From Carnobacterium_A sp049673005 (GTDB lineage Bacteria > Bacillota > Bacilli > Lactobacillales > Carnobacteriaceae), in contig NZ_JBATXB010000087.1 of NCBI RefSeq assembly GCF_049673005.1, positions 1-46,384 of the forward strand: a DNA stretch of 46,384 nt. Reading direction: 5' to 3'. The notes beneath the pieces were generated by a model that saw only the letters and a list, made by a program, of their open reading frames with translations, ran no database searches and had not been told where the DNA came from. Of this stretch, positions 25,609 through 34,082 are shown one piece after another; the stretch's first letter is position 1, and each line of letters opens with the position of its first letter. The position numbers and the translations under genes were made by a program.

Positions 25609-26793
25609 TTAAACCTTCTCTTTTTCTTTACTTCCTTTATCTGAAAAATAAACTGTTACAAAAACAATTAAAATGAGTACCCAACCAATCATTCTAAGCC
25701 TTGCTGCAGTACCTACATTATCGTTAGATAGTCCAATCAGTCCGAACCATACAAATGCGTGTAACAATAAATAGTTATGAATGGGAGAAAGACTATTTTT
25801 TTTAATCCATAAAAATCTTAGCAAACCTATCATAGGTACAGACTCAACAATAAATAGTAATAATGTGCTAAATCCATTAATTTGCCAAGGTAATGGACCG
25901 ATAAAGTTACTTAAATAACTATGAAAATAATTAACAAAAAAAGTACCGAAAAATGGTTGTTTTAAATTAATATACATTTGACTACCACCTGAAAAATTTG
26001 TTAACGCGCTAGATCTATATTCTAAGGCATCTCCCAGTGACATTTTTAGATAGGGTAATGGATAGTCCATCATAAAAGTATAGTAAAGTATAAAGATAGT
26101 GAAAAAAACACTGATTGCTACAACGGGTCGTTTCAACTTTTTGAATTGCTTATAACTAAAGTAAATAATAATCGTTACCATAAAAGAACCCGCAGCATAA
26201 AATCTTAACTCTCCCATAATCCATAAAATTGGGATTAAAAAAAGAATTATAAGGGCATATTTTCTGTAGTCAAAAATAATTAATCCGCTTAAGAAAACAG
26301 ATAAGAGATAAAAAAACATAATCCAGATATCACGGTAGATTGAAAACGTAGAATACATAATTAAACTGGAATAACATACAAAAGCAAGGATTAGTATTGT
26401 TTTTGAATTAAACCGTTCATTTATCATTTCATTACTGTTTTTATTTGTGTACTTAAATATAAAGTCAATTATCCAGGTACTGATAAATACAAATCCTACA
26501 AAACCAAGATAATTAAAGAACCTTATAATATATACATCTTCTATTCCTGTCAGTTTTACTATTGTCCCAATAATCAGAGGATAGATTGAAGTGAGAATAG
26601 CGTACTCACCAGAGACTATATTTTTTGCTTGCTCCCAGTAGAAAAAGCCATCATCTTTCCCTCCAAGAATTTGAATTGCGACTCCTTCATTTCCTTGTTT
26701 CATCGCTAGTGTGTAAATAAAATAACTTAATATAAAGTACATTAGAAATAATAATTGTTGTAGTGTTAGATAAAGTAACTTGCTCTTCTTCAC
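25609..26793 (-). CDS. Polytopic membrane protein, candidate polysaccharide polymerase (Wzy-like)
   Basis: About 394 residues with some 10 membrane segments and a large extracytoplasmic loop (about residues 250-300), the usual plan of Wzy polymerases. Wzy proteins share little sequence, so the call rests on topology and on being the only such gene in an operon that also has Wzx. A motif NVGTAARLRMIGW near residue 355 resembles conserved Arg sites of O-antigen polymerase-like proteins. I start at a GTG seven bases after a perfect AGGAGG; a longer frame, to 26847, would overlap the preceding gene and has no site. An alternative is a membrane glycosyltransferase of the GT-C kind. Confidence 0.65.
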   Translation of the reverse strand: MKKSKLLYLTLQQLLFLMYFILSYFIYTLAMKQGNEGVAIQILGGKDDGFFYWEQAKNIVSGEYAILTSIYPLIIGTIVKLTGIEDVYIIRFFNYLGFVGFVFISTWIIDFIFKYTNKNSNEMINERFNSKTILILAFVCYSSLIMYSTFSIYRDIWIMFFYLLSVFLSGLIIFDYRKYALIILFLIPILWIMGELRFYAAGSFMVTIIIYFSYKQFKKLKRPVVAISVFFTIFILYYTFMMDYPLPYLKMSLGDALEYRSSALTNFSGGSQMYINLKQPFFGTFFVNYFHSYLSNFIGPLPWQINGFSTLLLFIVESVPMIGLLRFLWIKKNSLSPIHNYLLLHAFVWFGLIGLSNDNVGTAARLRMIGWVLILIVFVTVYFSDKGSKEKEKV

Positions 26794-26821
26794 TTTTATC
26801 CACCTCCTATTGAGTTGTTCA

Positions 26822-28030
26822 TTACTTAACGTGCTGTTCAGTTCCAATAGATTCCTTATTCAAAACGAACTCTTCTTCTATAATTTTCTTCGTTTTCATT
26901 TCTATATATATTTTTTCCATCAGATTATTAACATTCTTACTATCAAATCGTTTTGCTGCTTCTTTATTATGCTTACCCATTTTCCTTCTTAAATCTTTAT
27001 CACTGCTCAGTTTATCCATTGCACTCGTAAAACCATTAATATCAAATGGATCTAAACAATAGCCGGTTTCTTCATTTTTTGTATAATCTCTAATACCATT
27101 TACATAAGAAGAAATAAGAGGCAATCCACTAGCCATTCCTTCAATAGCTGCAATTCCTAACCCTTCTCTTTGTGAAGGAAAGATATAAATATCTGAAGCT
27201 TTGCACAATTGAGCAATATCTGTTCTAAACCCTAAAAATTTTACTCGTTTCTCAATGTTCAATTCTTTTGATAAATGTTTTAAATAAGGTTCCAGTTCTC
27301 CTTGTCCACAAATAACATAATAAATACTTTGATTGATTGTTTTAGATAAAGCCCGAATAGCCGTTTCATGATTTTTCCTACTGCTTATTTCTCCAACAGA
27401 AAATAAAACAGTTGAATCTTCTGGTACATCTATTTCTTCTCTCAGTTTCTTTCTATCAACAACTGCATTACTATATTTACCTGTATCTAAACCTACCCCT
27501 GGAATATAGTAACTAGTTTTCATTTTAAAAGACTCATTTGCTCGCTTATAATCTTCTTGATTAATCGTTATTAATACATCGGTATAACTAGATAAGACCC
27601 TTTCAATTGGATAAAATAACCAGTTTTTTAAAGGACTTCCTTGGAAGAAATGAAATCCATGAGCGGTGTAAATAACTGGAACGCTATTTCTTTTAGCGGC
27701 TATTCTAGTCAAAGCTCCTGTAATCGGAGTATGACAATGAATAAATGAAAAATGATTTGTTTCTATAATTTTCTTTATTTGACGATAAGAATGGATGTGG
27801 GATGATAAATCTCCTACGCCACGTTTACAATCAATTTGATGATAAAAGACCCCTAGTTCGAGTAATTCATTTTTTAATTCTTCAGCATTTTCTAAAGAAG
27901 CTGGACTACCTTGTTCAAAATTGGCAGCGACATGCACTTCATAGCCTTGATTCTTAAGAAGACGGATATTCGGCATATTAAACTGATAAATCATCGATGA
28001 AACAGACGCTAACATCAATACTTTTTCCAT
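26822..28030 (-). CDS. Family 4 glycosyltransferase (EpsD/CapM-like)
   Basis: A 402-residue GT4 with the N-terminal acceptor domain starting VLMLASVSSMIYQFNMPNIR and HCHTPITGALTRIAAKR (about 98-114), and YTAHGFHFFQGSP (about 121-133), typical of transferases acting early on undecaprenyl-linked sugar. The donor domain has FSVGEISSRKNHETAIRAL (about 210-228), then the E-x7-E region in PSQREGLGIAAIEGMASGLP (about 297-316). Located directly after the aminotransferase gene, 22 bases away. Likely adds the second sugar to the amino-sugar primer, by analogy with other clusters; donor unknown. Confidence 0.87.
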   Translation of the reverse strand: MEKVLMLASVSSMIYQFNMPNIRLLKNQGYEVHVAANFEQGSPASLENAEELKNELLELGVFYHQIDCKRGVGDLSSHIHSYRQIKKIIETNHFSFIHCHTPITGALTRIAAKRNSVPVIYTAHGFHFFQGSPLKNWLFYPIERVLSSYTDVLITINQEDYKRANESFKMKTSYYIPGVGLDTGKYSNAVVDRKKLREEIDVPEDSTVLFSVGEISSRKNHETAIRALSKTINQSIYYVICGQGELEPYLKHLSKELNIEKRVKFLGFRTDIAQLCKASDIYIFPSQREGLGIAAIEGMASGLPLISSYVNGIRDYTKNEETGYCLDPFDINGFTSAMDKLSSDKDLRRKMGKHNKEAAKRFDSKNVNNLMEKIYIEMKTKKIIEEEFVLNKESIGTEQHVK

Positions 28031-28051
28031 GATATTCGCTCCTCACGTTAA

Positions 28052-29215
28052 CTAAAGTTGATTAACCAACAGGCGCTTACTTAATAATTTTTTCAAACTA
28101 TGAATAATATACTCTTGTTGGATTTCTGTCATGTTTGATCCAGAAGGAAGACATAAACCAGTTGAAAACAAATCTTCCGAAACTGAATTTTCTTCTTGGT
28201 TGTGCTCATAGAATTTTTTGTTTACAAATAATGGTTGTAAGTGGAGTGGTTTCCATAAAACACGAGACTCAATATTCTTTTTACTCATTAAATCCATCAG
28301 ATCATAAGGCGAAAATCGAACAATAGCTGGATCAAAAGTTAGTGTCGTTAGCCATCTATTTGACATCGTATTCTCTAATTCTGGCATAAAGTTAATTCCA
28401 TCAATAGAAGATAATTCTTGATGGTAGCGATCATAGATCGCTCTGCGTTGTGAGACTCGTTCATCTAAAACTTCAAGTTGTGCCCTTCCTATACCTGCGA
28501 CAACATTACTCATACGATAGTTATAACCTATTACTGAGTGCTGGTAATGCGGTGCATTATCACGTGCTTGTGTTGCTAGAAACACTGCTTTTTCTATTAA
28601 ATCTTCATCTTCTGAAACCAATGCTCCTCCACCTGAAGTGGTAATAATTTTATTTCCATTAAAAGAATAAATGCCTAATTTACCAAACGAACCACTTTTT
28701 TTACCTTTATATTCAGATCCTAATGATTCTGCCGCATCTTCAATAATTGGAACGTTAAAACGATTAGCTACCTCTAATAGTTCGTCCATCTTGGCTGATT
28801 GACCATACAAGTTAACAACGATAATGGCTTTTGGTCGCTCTCCTTTTTTTTCGGCTTCTTTTAATCCACGATAAAGTGCAACTGGCGACATGTTCCAAGT
28901 TTCTGGTTCAGAATCAATAAACACAATATCTGATCCTAAGTATAGTACCGGGTTAGCACTAGCTACAAAAGTAAACGTTGAACAAAAAACAGTATCTCCT
29001 TTTCCAACTCCCAAAACGCTTAGTGCTAAATGAATGGCAGCTGTACCTGAGTCAGTAACAGCTGCACTTTTCACACCAACATAGTTCGCAATATCTTTTT
29101 CGAAGCGAACAACGTTTGGGCCAAGTGGTGCAATCCAGTTTGTTTCAAATGCTTCATTAATATAAGTTTGCTCGTTACCAGACATATGAGGAGAAGATAA
29201 TAGAATACGTTCCAT
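28052..29215 (-). CDS. DegT/DnrJ/EryC1-family PLP-dependent sugar aminotransferase
   Basis: Cytoplasmic aminotransferase of 387 residues acting on an NDP-keto-sugar. Visible residues are SGTAAIHLAL near 56-65 (phosphate binding), EDAAESLGS at 159-167 (Asp160 contacts the PLP nitrogen) and FNGNKIITTSGGGA with Lys189, the Schiff-base lysine. I use the ATG giving MERILLSSPHMSG, nine bases after GGAAG. It follows the initiating transferase gene and, with the dehydratase at 29869, makes a pair that in Pgl/Eps systems turns UDP-GlcNAc into UDP-4-amino-4,6-dideoxy-GlcNAc (or the galacto isomer). PglE, EpsN and similar enzymes are the closest functional types. No acetyltransferase partner (PglD) is in the operon. 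Confidence 0.88.
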   Translation of the reverse strand: MERILLSSPHMSGNEQTYINEAFETNWIAPLGPNVVRFEKDIANYVGVKSAAVTDSGTAAIHLALSVLGVGKGDTVFCSTFTFVASANPVLYLGSDIVFIDSEPETWNMSPVALYRGLKEAEKKGERPKAIIVVNLYGQSAKMDELLEVANRFNVPIIEDAAESLGSEYKGKKSGSFGKLGIYSFNGNKIITTSGGGALVSEDEDLIEKAVFLATQARDNAPHYQHSVIGYNYRMSNVVAGIGRAQLEVLDERVSQRRAIYDRYHQELSSIDGINFMPELENTMSNRWLTTLTFDPAIVRFSPYDLMDLMSKKNIESRVLWKPLHLQPLFVNKKFYEHNQEENSVSEDLFSTGLCLPSGSNMTEIQQEYIIHSLKKLLSKRLLVNQL

Positions 29216-29267
29216 ATACAACACTTCCTTCCTAAACTATTCGATTCGTTACAGATTTATAAAACGG

Positions 29268-29876
29268 TTATTTCGCTTCGCCTTTGAAGTAGGGCATCGT
29301 ATCATTCGCTGAGTAATCGATATTCTTCCTGCCAAAAACTTTGTAAATAGTAGAAAACAAAATCTTTATATCCATTTTGATACAAACATGGTTAACATAG
29401 TAAACATCCAATTTAAATTTATCTTCCCAACTAATCGTATTCCTACCATTAACTTGCGCCCAACCTGAAATACCGGACATTACTTCATGTCTTCTTAATT
29501 GATCTTTATCATAAAGCTCTAAATATTGAGGCAACAAAGGTCTTGGTCCAATAAAACTCATTTCTCCCATCAAAATATTAAATAATTGAGGAAGCTCATC
29601 AATACTTGTTTTTCTTAAATAAGCACCGATTTTTGTTATGCGTTGACTATCCGTTAAAAGCTGACCGTTTAGTACAGTTTCAATTCTCATTGTTCTAAAT
29701 TTATAAATTTTAAATTCTTTGCAGTTTTTCCCTACTCTATCTTGTCTAAAGAAAACGGGCCCTTTTGTTTCATATTTAATTAATAAAGCACTAATAATTA
29801 AAATTGGAGAAGTGACAATAATGAGTAGTAGTGAAAATAAAATATCTAAATCACGTTTTACATAGTTTTCATACAT
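29268..29876 (-). CDS. Initiating sugar-1-phosphate transferase (PglC/EpsL-like)
   Basis: Monotopic phosphoglycosyl transferase of 202 residues that should load a sugar-1-phosphate onto undecaprenyl phosphate. Residues 9-30 are the re-entrant membrane helix (LDILFSLLLIIVTSPILIIS), followed by GPVFFRQDRVGKN, FKIYKFRTM, the catalytic DE of DELPQLFNILMGEMSFIGPRP and GISGWAQVNGRN. The length equals the minimal PglC class, not the large WbaP class. It starts after GGAGGAG at an ATG that overlaps the end of the dehydratase gene by eight bases; the longer frame has no function. Confidence 0.9.
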   Translation of the reverse strand: MYENYVKRDLDILFSLLLIIVTSPILIISALLIKYETKGPVFFRQDRVGKNCKEFKIYKFRTMRIETVLNGQLLTDSQRITKIGAYLRKTSIDELPQLFNILMGEMSFIGPRPLLPQYLELYDKDQLRRHEVMSGISGWAQVNGRNTISWEDKFKLDVYYVNHVCIKMDIKILFSTIYKVFGRKNIDYSANDTMPYFKGEAK

Positions 29877-31746
29877 TAGATAACTCTCCTCCCAGCAGTT
29901 CGCTAGTACCGTGGTCAACGAAAACTGCCTCATTATTTTTTGTTGTTTTATTATTTGTAAACTCTAATAATTGTTCTTTTAATTCATTTGGTTTGCAATT
30001 TTCCAAGCCATAAACAAAATTCATTACTTGATTAGTAGCCATGTTTTTAACTTTTCCAACAAATATTTTATCGTAAACTTGTTCTTGACTTTGTTCATCT
30101 GCTACTAGAAGTTCTTCGTACAGTTTTTCTCCTGGTCGAATACCTGTTTCTACTATTTTGATATCCTTTTCTGAGTAACCGCTTAACCTCACTACATTTC
30201 TAGCTAAATCTAAAATTTTAACCGGTTCTCCCATATCTAAAATAAAAACTTCTCCTCCTTTTGCTAAAGTACCAGCTTGTATCACTAATCTGCTAGCTTC
30301 AGGAATAGTCATAAAGTAGCGGGTCATACGAAAGTCGGTAATGGTAATAGGTCCGCCATTTTTTATTTGTTCTTTAAATAATGGAACAACACTTCCACGG
30401 CTTCCTAAAACATTCCCAAAACGTACAGCAGCAAATTTTGTTTTTCCAGGCTCATTTAATCCGGTAACAATCATTTCTGCAATTCGTTTTGTTGCTCCCA
30501 TTACATTTGGTGGATTTACAGCTTTATCGGTAGAAATCATCACAAAACTATCGACCCCTGTAGCTTTAGCAGCATCCGCCATATTTTTCGTTCCATAAAT
30601 ATTATTTTTTACGGCTTCTTTGGGATTGTATTCCATCATTGGAACATGTTTATGTGCTGCAGCATGATAAACACGATCTGGCTGATAATTTTGCATCGTT
30701 TCAAAAATACATTTCCGGTCTTGTACATCTGCGATTACTGGGATAATTTCAATCTTTTTACTATAAAGATTTCTCAATTCCCTATCAATTTGGTAAATAG
30801 AATTTTCACCATGTCCTAATAAAATTAATCGTTTTGGGGAAAACTGAGCTATTTGACGACAGATTTCAGAACCAATTGACCCTCCTGCCCCACTTACTAA
30901 GATGGTTTTATTTGTTAATTCAGATAAAATTTGCTTCATATTCAGTTTTACTTCTTTTCTCCCGAGTAAATCAACAACGTCTACTTCTTTAAACTGGGTA
31001 ACGGATAGCTTACCTTGGAGTACATCTTCAATCGATGGCATTAAATTAACTTTTACAGTGAGATGATTACAGCTATCAAGGATTTCTTTATATTTTTGAG
31101 GTTTTAACGATGGGATTGCTATAGTAAGTTGTTGAATGTGATGTAAAGCTATTAAATCGGGGATATCTTTTATTGTCCCTAGAACGGGAATATCATATAA
31201 CTGGGTTTTTTGTTTAAAAGGATCATCGTCTAAAATACCAATAATTTTTATTTCATTATAATTTTGTTTTAGTCCTCGGATAAAAATATTACCCCCTTCA
31301 CCAGCACCAATAATTAACGTTCTAATTTGATTTTTTAATCTTTTTCGCTTTAATTGTTTGCATTGGTATTCATGATAGGTCCGCCATATTACGCGAATTC
31401 CAATAATAAAAATTGCAGAGAATAGAGTTATCAGCAATAGGAAGCGCAAAGTAATAGTTGTTTTAGTAATAAACGAAAGAAGTCCAACGGACAGAAATGT
31501 TAAATTTAAGACTATAACCAGTGTGAAAACTTCCTTCAGGCTCATGTATCGATTAATATGATTAAAAATTTTAAAATAAGAAGCAAATACTAAATACATA
31601 GCTATACTCATTAGCATACTGACCAAATAAAAAAATTTAGGTACTATGATGTAGGGGTTTAAAAAGAGATAAGCTAAGAATGCTGATAGACAAATGGCTA
31701 AACTATCATAAGTTACTAAAGATATTTTTTTTAATTTTCTACTCAT
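29869..31746 (-). CDS. Membrane NDP-sugar 4,6-dehydratase (CapD/PglF/EpsC-like)
   Basis: A 625-residue enzyme with four N-terminal membrane segments (about residues 8-30, 38-60, 75-95, 98-118), a CoA-binding-like Rossmann region (IRTLIIGAGEGGNIFIRGL, about 143-161) and an SDR catalytic domain from about 280. Signatures are LVSGAGGSIGSEICRQIA, the YHAAAHKHVPMMEYNP segment, and STDKAVNPPNVMGATKR, which carries the catalytic Lys of this extended group. It should convert UDP-GlcNAc to a 4-keto-6-deoxy sugar at the membrane. Length and topology match PglF/CapD. The gene ends in a coupling overlap with the initiating transferase, so dehydration and priming are genetically tied. Confidence 0.9.
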   Translation of the reverse strand: MSRKLKKISLVTYDSLAICLSAFLAYLFLNPYIIVPKFFYLVSMLMSIAMYLVFASYFKIFNHINRYMSLKEVFTLVIVLNLTFLSVGLLSFITKTTITLRFLLLITLFSAIFIIGIRVIWRTYHEYQCKQLKRKRLKNQIRTLIIGAGEGGNIFIRGLKQNYNEIKIIGILDDDPFKQKTQLYDIPVLGTIKDIPDLIALHHIQQLTIAIPSLKPQKYKEILDSCNHLTVKVNLMPSIEDVLQGKLSVTQFKEVDVVDLLGRKEVKLNMKQILSELTNKTILVSGAGGSIGSEICRQIAQFSPKRLILLGHGENSIYQIDRELRNLYSKKIEIIPVIADVQDRKCIFETMQNYQPDRVYHAAAHKHVPMMEYNPKEAVKNNIYGTKNMADAAKATGVDSFVMISTDKAVNPPNVMGATKRIAEMIVTGLNEPGKTKFAAVRFGNVLGSRGSVVPLFKEQIKNGGPITITDFRMTRYFMTIPEASRLVIQAGTLAKGGEVFILDMGEPVKILDLARNVVRLSGYSEKDIKIVETGIRPGEKLYEELLVADEQSQEQVYDKIFVGKVKNMATNQVMNFVYGLENCKPNELKEQLLEFTNNKTTKNNEAVFVDHGTSELLGGELSNV

Positions 31747-31829
31747 AATGTCACTCTTCTCTCTTTAACGTGGTTAATGTAACCTGGATTTTGTTCGGGG
31801 AATAACCTGAGGTGTAAATCAGTTAACTA

Positions 31830-32537
31830 TTAGTTTATGGCTGTATAATAACCATAATCAAGATTTTCTTCTACTTTTTTACGATTTAAAATAACGCCAA
31901 TTACGTTAGCATTCACTTTTTGAAGCAAGATTTTAGATTGCATAATTTTATCTTTTGTAGTGTTATCTTTTCGAATAACAACAATTGTTCCATCGACTTT
32001 ACTAGCCATTATTTGTGCATCAGTAACAATCATCACTGGTGGTAGGTCAAAAACGATCAAGTCATAGTCTTTATCTAATTCAACTAATAGCTCATCCATT
32101 CTCTTAGAAGCTAATAGTTCAGAGGGATTAGGTGGAATCAAGCCACTTGTAAGAATAAATAAATTATCAATAGCTGTATGATGAACCATATCACTAAGTT
32201 CTATTGACCTATCTGTTAAAAGTGACGTTAAGCCATCGTGATTCGGTAGATTAAAAAAATGATGAATAGTCGGTTTTCTCATATCTGAATCAATTAATAT
32301 AACTTTTTTGCCTTGCAAGGAAAAAGATACTGCAAGATTAGCAGCCATAGTTGATTTCCCTGCCCCCATCATGTCTGAAGTAATAGCGATTGTCTTAATT
32401 TCTTTATCAAAAATTGAAAATTGAATATTCGTCCGAATTGTCTTAAATTGTTCTGATATTACAGATCCTGGTTTAGTTAACGTAACCAATTTAGAAGGTG
32501 AACTTTTTGTGTCTGTAGATTTCTTTTTGAACATCAT
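31830..32537 (-). CDS. CpsD/CapB-type tyrosine autokinase
   Basis: BY-kinase of 235 residues controlling polysaccharide chain length and export with its membrane partner. Walker A is SDMMGAGKSTMAANLA (about 55-70), Walker A' VILIDSDMRKP, and Walker B LIVFDLPPV near 158-166. The C-terminus, DYGYYTAIN, carries a cluster of three tyrosines, the expected autophosphorylation tail, here short. Start is MM: the second ATG is better spaced from GGGGGAG. It follows the CpsC-like gene by 12 bases. The matching phosphatase (CpsB/Wzh) is not in the operon, so dephosphorylation must come from elsewhere. Confidence 0.9.
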   Translation of the reverse strand: MMFKKKSTDTKSSPSKLVTLTKPGSVISEQFKTIRTNIQFSIFDKEIKTIAITSDMMGAGKSTMAANLAVSFSLQGKKVILIDSDMRKPTIHHFFNLPNHDGLTSLLTDRSIELSDMVHHTAIDNLFILTSGLIPPNPSELLASKRMDELLVELDKDYDLIVFDLPPVMIVTDAQIMASKVDGTIVVIRKDNTTKDKIMQSKILLQKVNANVIGVILNRKKVEENLDYGYYTAIN

Positions 32538-32549
32538 TTTTCTCCCCCT

Positions 32550-33290
32550 TTATTCTTTACTATTTATTCTTTGTAGATTTAAATTAAGCTGATTCGTTTC
32601 TTTTTCAATAGTTGTTTCATCCGTATTGATTTCATAAACACTACCTAAAATAGTCCATTCTACTTTTTCAGTGATATAATTATCTGATTTAATTGTCTTA
32701 TCCATTAACTCAAGGAAAAATGTTAATCCTATACCCAGCATTAATCCTGCAATTAAACCAACTATCGCATTTAATGGAACATTTGGAGAAATAGGAGTAC
32801 TTTTAGGTATGGCTTTTGAAATTATAGTGACATTATCTACTTTCATAATCGTTCCTATTTCATCTTTAAATGTTGCTGCTACATTATTTGCTAATCTTGC
32901 TGCGACGTATGGATCTTCGTCGGTAACATTAATAGAAAAAACTTGTGAACTTTCTTCCGTTTCAATAATAATTTTCCCGGAAAGTTCATCTGTAGTTAGA
33001 GGAGTATCTAACTCTTCTCTGACTTGATCTAGAATTACTGGTCCTTTAATAATATCCTTATACGTATTTATCATTTTAATATCTTTATCGATATCGTTTA
33101 CTTCAGCTCCAGTAGTTTCAGAAGTTATACGATTAACTAATAGTTGTGTACTAGAAGAAAATTGAGGGGTAACAAAAATTAGAGTATACGCAATCATTAA
33201 TCCAAGACCTAATAAACCTAAACCGATAATCATAAAAATTCTTTTCTTTAGTGTAGTAAAAATTGAAGCCAACCCAAGTGTATCCTCCAT
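32550..33290 (-). CDS. Chain-length determinant / kinase adaptor (CpsC/Wzz-like)
   Basis: Membrane protein of 246 residues, two hydrophobic segments at about 18-38 and 176-196 enclosing an extracytoplasmic domain. The second follows PKSTPISPNVPLNAIVGLIA, the proline-rich motif of Wzz proteins. The cytoplasmic C-terminal tail should activate the CpsD-type kinase encoded next. It is the first gene of the operon; AGGAGG stands eight bases before the ATG. No regulator such as LytR-CpsA lies in front of it; instead there is a long non-coding stretch. Confidence 0.9.
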   Translation of the reverse strand: MEDTLGLASIFTTLKKRIFMIIGLGLLGLGLMIAYTLIFVTPQFSSSTQLLVNRITSETTGAEVNDIDKDIKMINTYKDIIKGPVILDQVREELDTPLTTDELSGKIIIETEESSQVFSINVTDEDPYVAARLANNVAATFKDEIGTIMKVDNVTIISKAIPKSTPISPNVPLNAIVGLIAGLMLGIGLTFFLELMDKTIKSDNYITEKVEWTILGSVYEINTDETTIEKETNQLNLNLQRINSKE

Positions 33291-33490
33291 TGTCCTGTCC
33301 TCCTGTTAATTATAGTTATATTAAATTGTTTAAAAAAAGGGTATAAGAAATAAACCTAAGTATATTCGTTTTTTTACAAATATAATTTAAGATGCACATA
33401 CTAGAATAAATTAATAAATATAAGGGATCATGCTTAAAATGAGGGTTTCTAAAAAATAGAGGGATTAAATCAGATTATGAAAATTTAATA

Positions 33491-33608
33491 TAGTAAATAC
33501 TCTTTAGAGGTTTGTTCGAGAGGGTGTATTTCCGGGTTCAACAGAAACTTTTTTTGAAGAGTAAAACTTTGTGAGAGGTGTACTAACTTTTCTAAAGAGT
33601 ATTTACTA
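33491..33608. repeat. Perfect 18-bp inverted repeat enclosing 82 bases, upstream of the polysaccharide operon
   Basis: TAGTAAATACTCTTTAGA at 33491-33508 recurs as its exact complement, TCTAAAGAGTATTTACTA, at 33591-33608. The enclosed 82 bases hold a rough direct repeat (TACACC-TCTC-ACAAA against TACACCCTCTCGAACAAA on the minus strand). Arms start with TA, so it could be read as a ~114-bp mobile miniature element with a TA target duplication, as an invertible segment, or as a long RNA hairpin. No recombinase or transposase is near. Confidence 0.85.
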
Positions 33609-33849
33609 ATGAGGTAAACGAAAATAAGATGGAATCTTTTTATTAAACAGGATAATTGCGTTCACTAAATAAACGAATGGTATTATCGATCTGTTTTTTT
33701 ACTTTTTGGATTTTTTTTGAGAGTGATAAATTAAGGTAGGAAAATATAAATCGAGGTAAAGAAGAGTATAAAATTTTAGGAAACGTTGCTATCAGATTTA
33801 CAGTAGAGATTCTACTTACTGATGAGGGTGCAACCTTTGACCTAAATTT

Positions 33850-33858
33850 AGTATAGCA
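33850..33858 (-). promoter_or_regulatory. Candidate extended -10 promoter for the polysaccharide operon
   Basis: TGCTATACT on the minus strand, 560 bases before the first gene. There is no TTGACA at the right distance. Other promoters closer to the gene cannot be excluded. Confidence 0.35.
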
Positions 33859-34037
33859 CCAACATTTTCTATATGATAATATGCACCTTATTTTTCAAGA
33901 CTATTCTTCTCAAATGTGACAGAATAATGTACGAAATCGTTTTAACAAAGAATATAGCCGCAAATTACAGGATTAAAAAGAAAACCTGTTTAATTTTTAA
34001 AGTAAATATCCTCGAAATCCGAACATACTGTATTAAT

Positions 34038-34079
34038 GAGAAAAACCAACTTCCGTTTTATGAAGTTGGTTTTTTTCTC
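34038..34079 (-). terminator. Terminator after lacD
   Basis: GAGAAAAACCAACTTC and GAAGTTGGTTTTTTTCTC make a strong stem with an 8-base loop, A/T tracts on both sides, just beyond the lacD stop. It ends the GalNAc PTS operon and insulates the polysaccharide leader. Confidence 0.92.
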
Positions 34080-34082
34080 ATT

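Larger units (their letters stand above)
33291..34037 (-). other. Long non-coding leader / promoter region of the polysaccharide operon
   Basis: About 750 very AT-rich bases with no credible gene. On the minus strand I see the extended -10 at 33850-33858, a small hairpin (AGTAGA-GAT-TCTACT near 33803-33817), the 18-bp inverted repeat at 33491-33608 and the cpsC ribosome site. If the promoter at 33850 is real the mRNA has a ~550-base leader, which leaves room for a control element. No recognised riboswitch class could be assigned. Confidence 0.5.

Noticed and set aside
33312..33317. TATAAT on the minus strand just before the first polysaccharide gene
   Set aside because: It is so close to the ribosome site that the RNA would start within it, and there is no matching -35.
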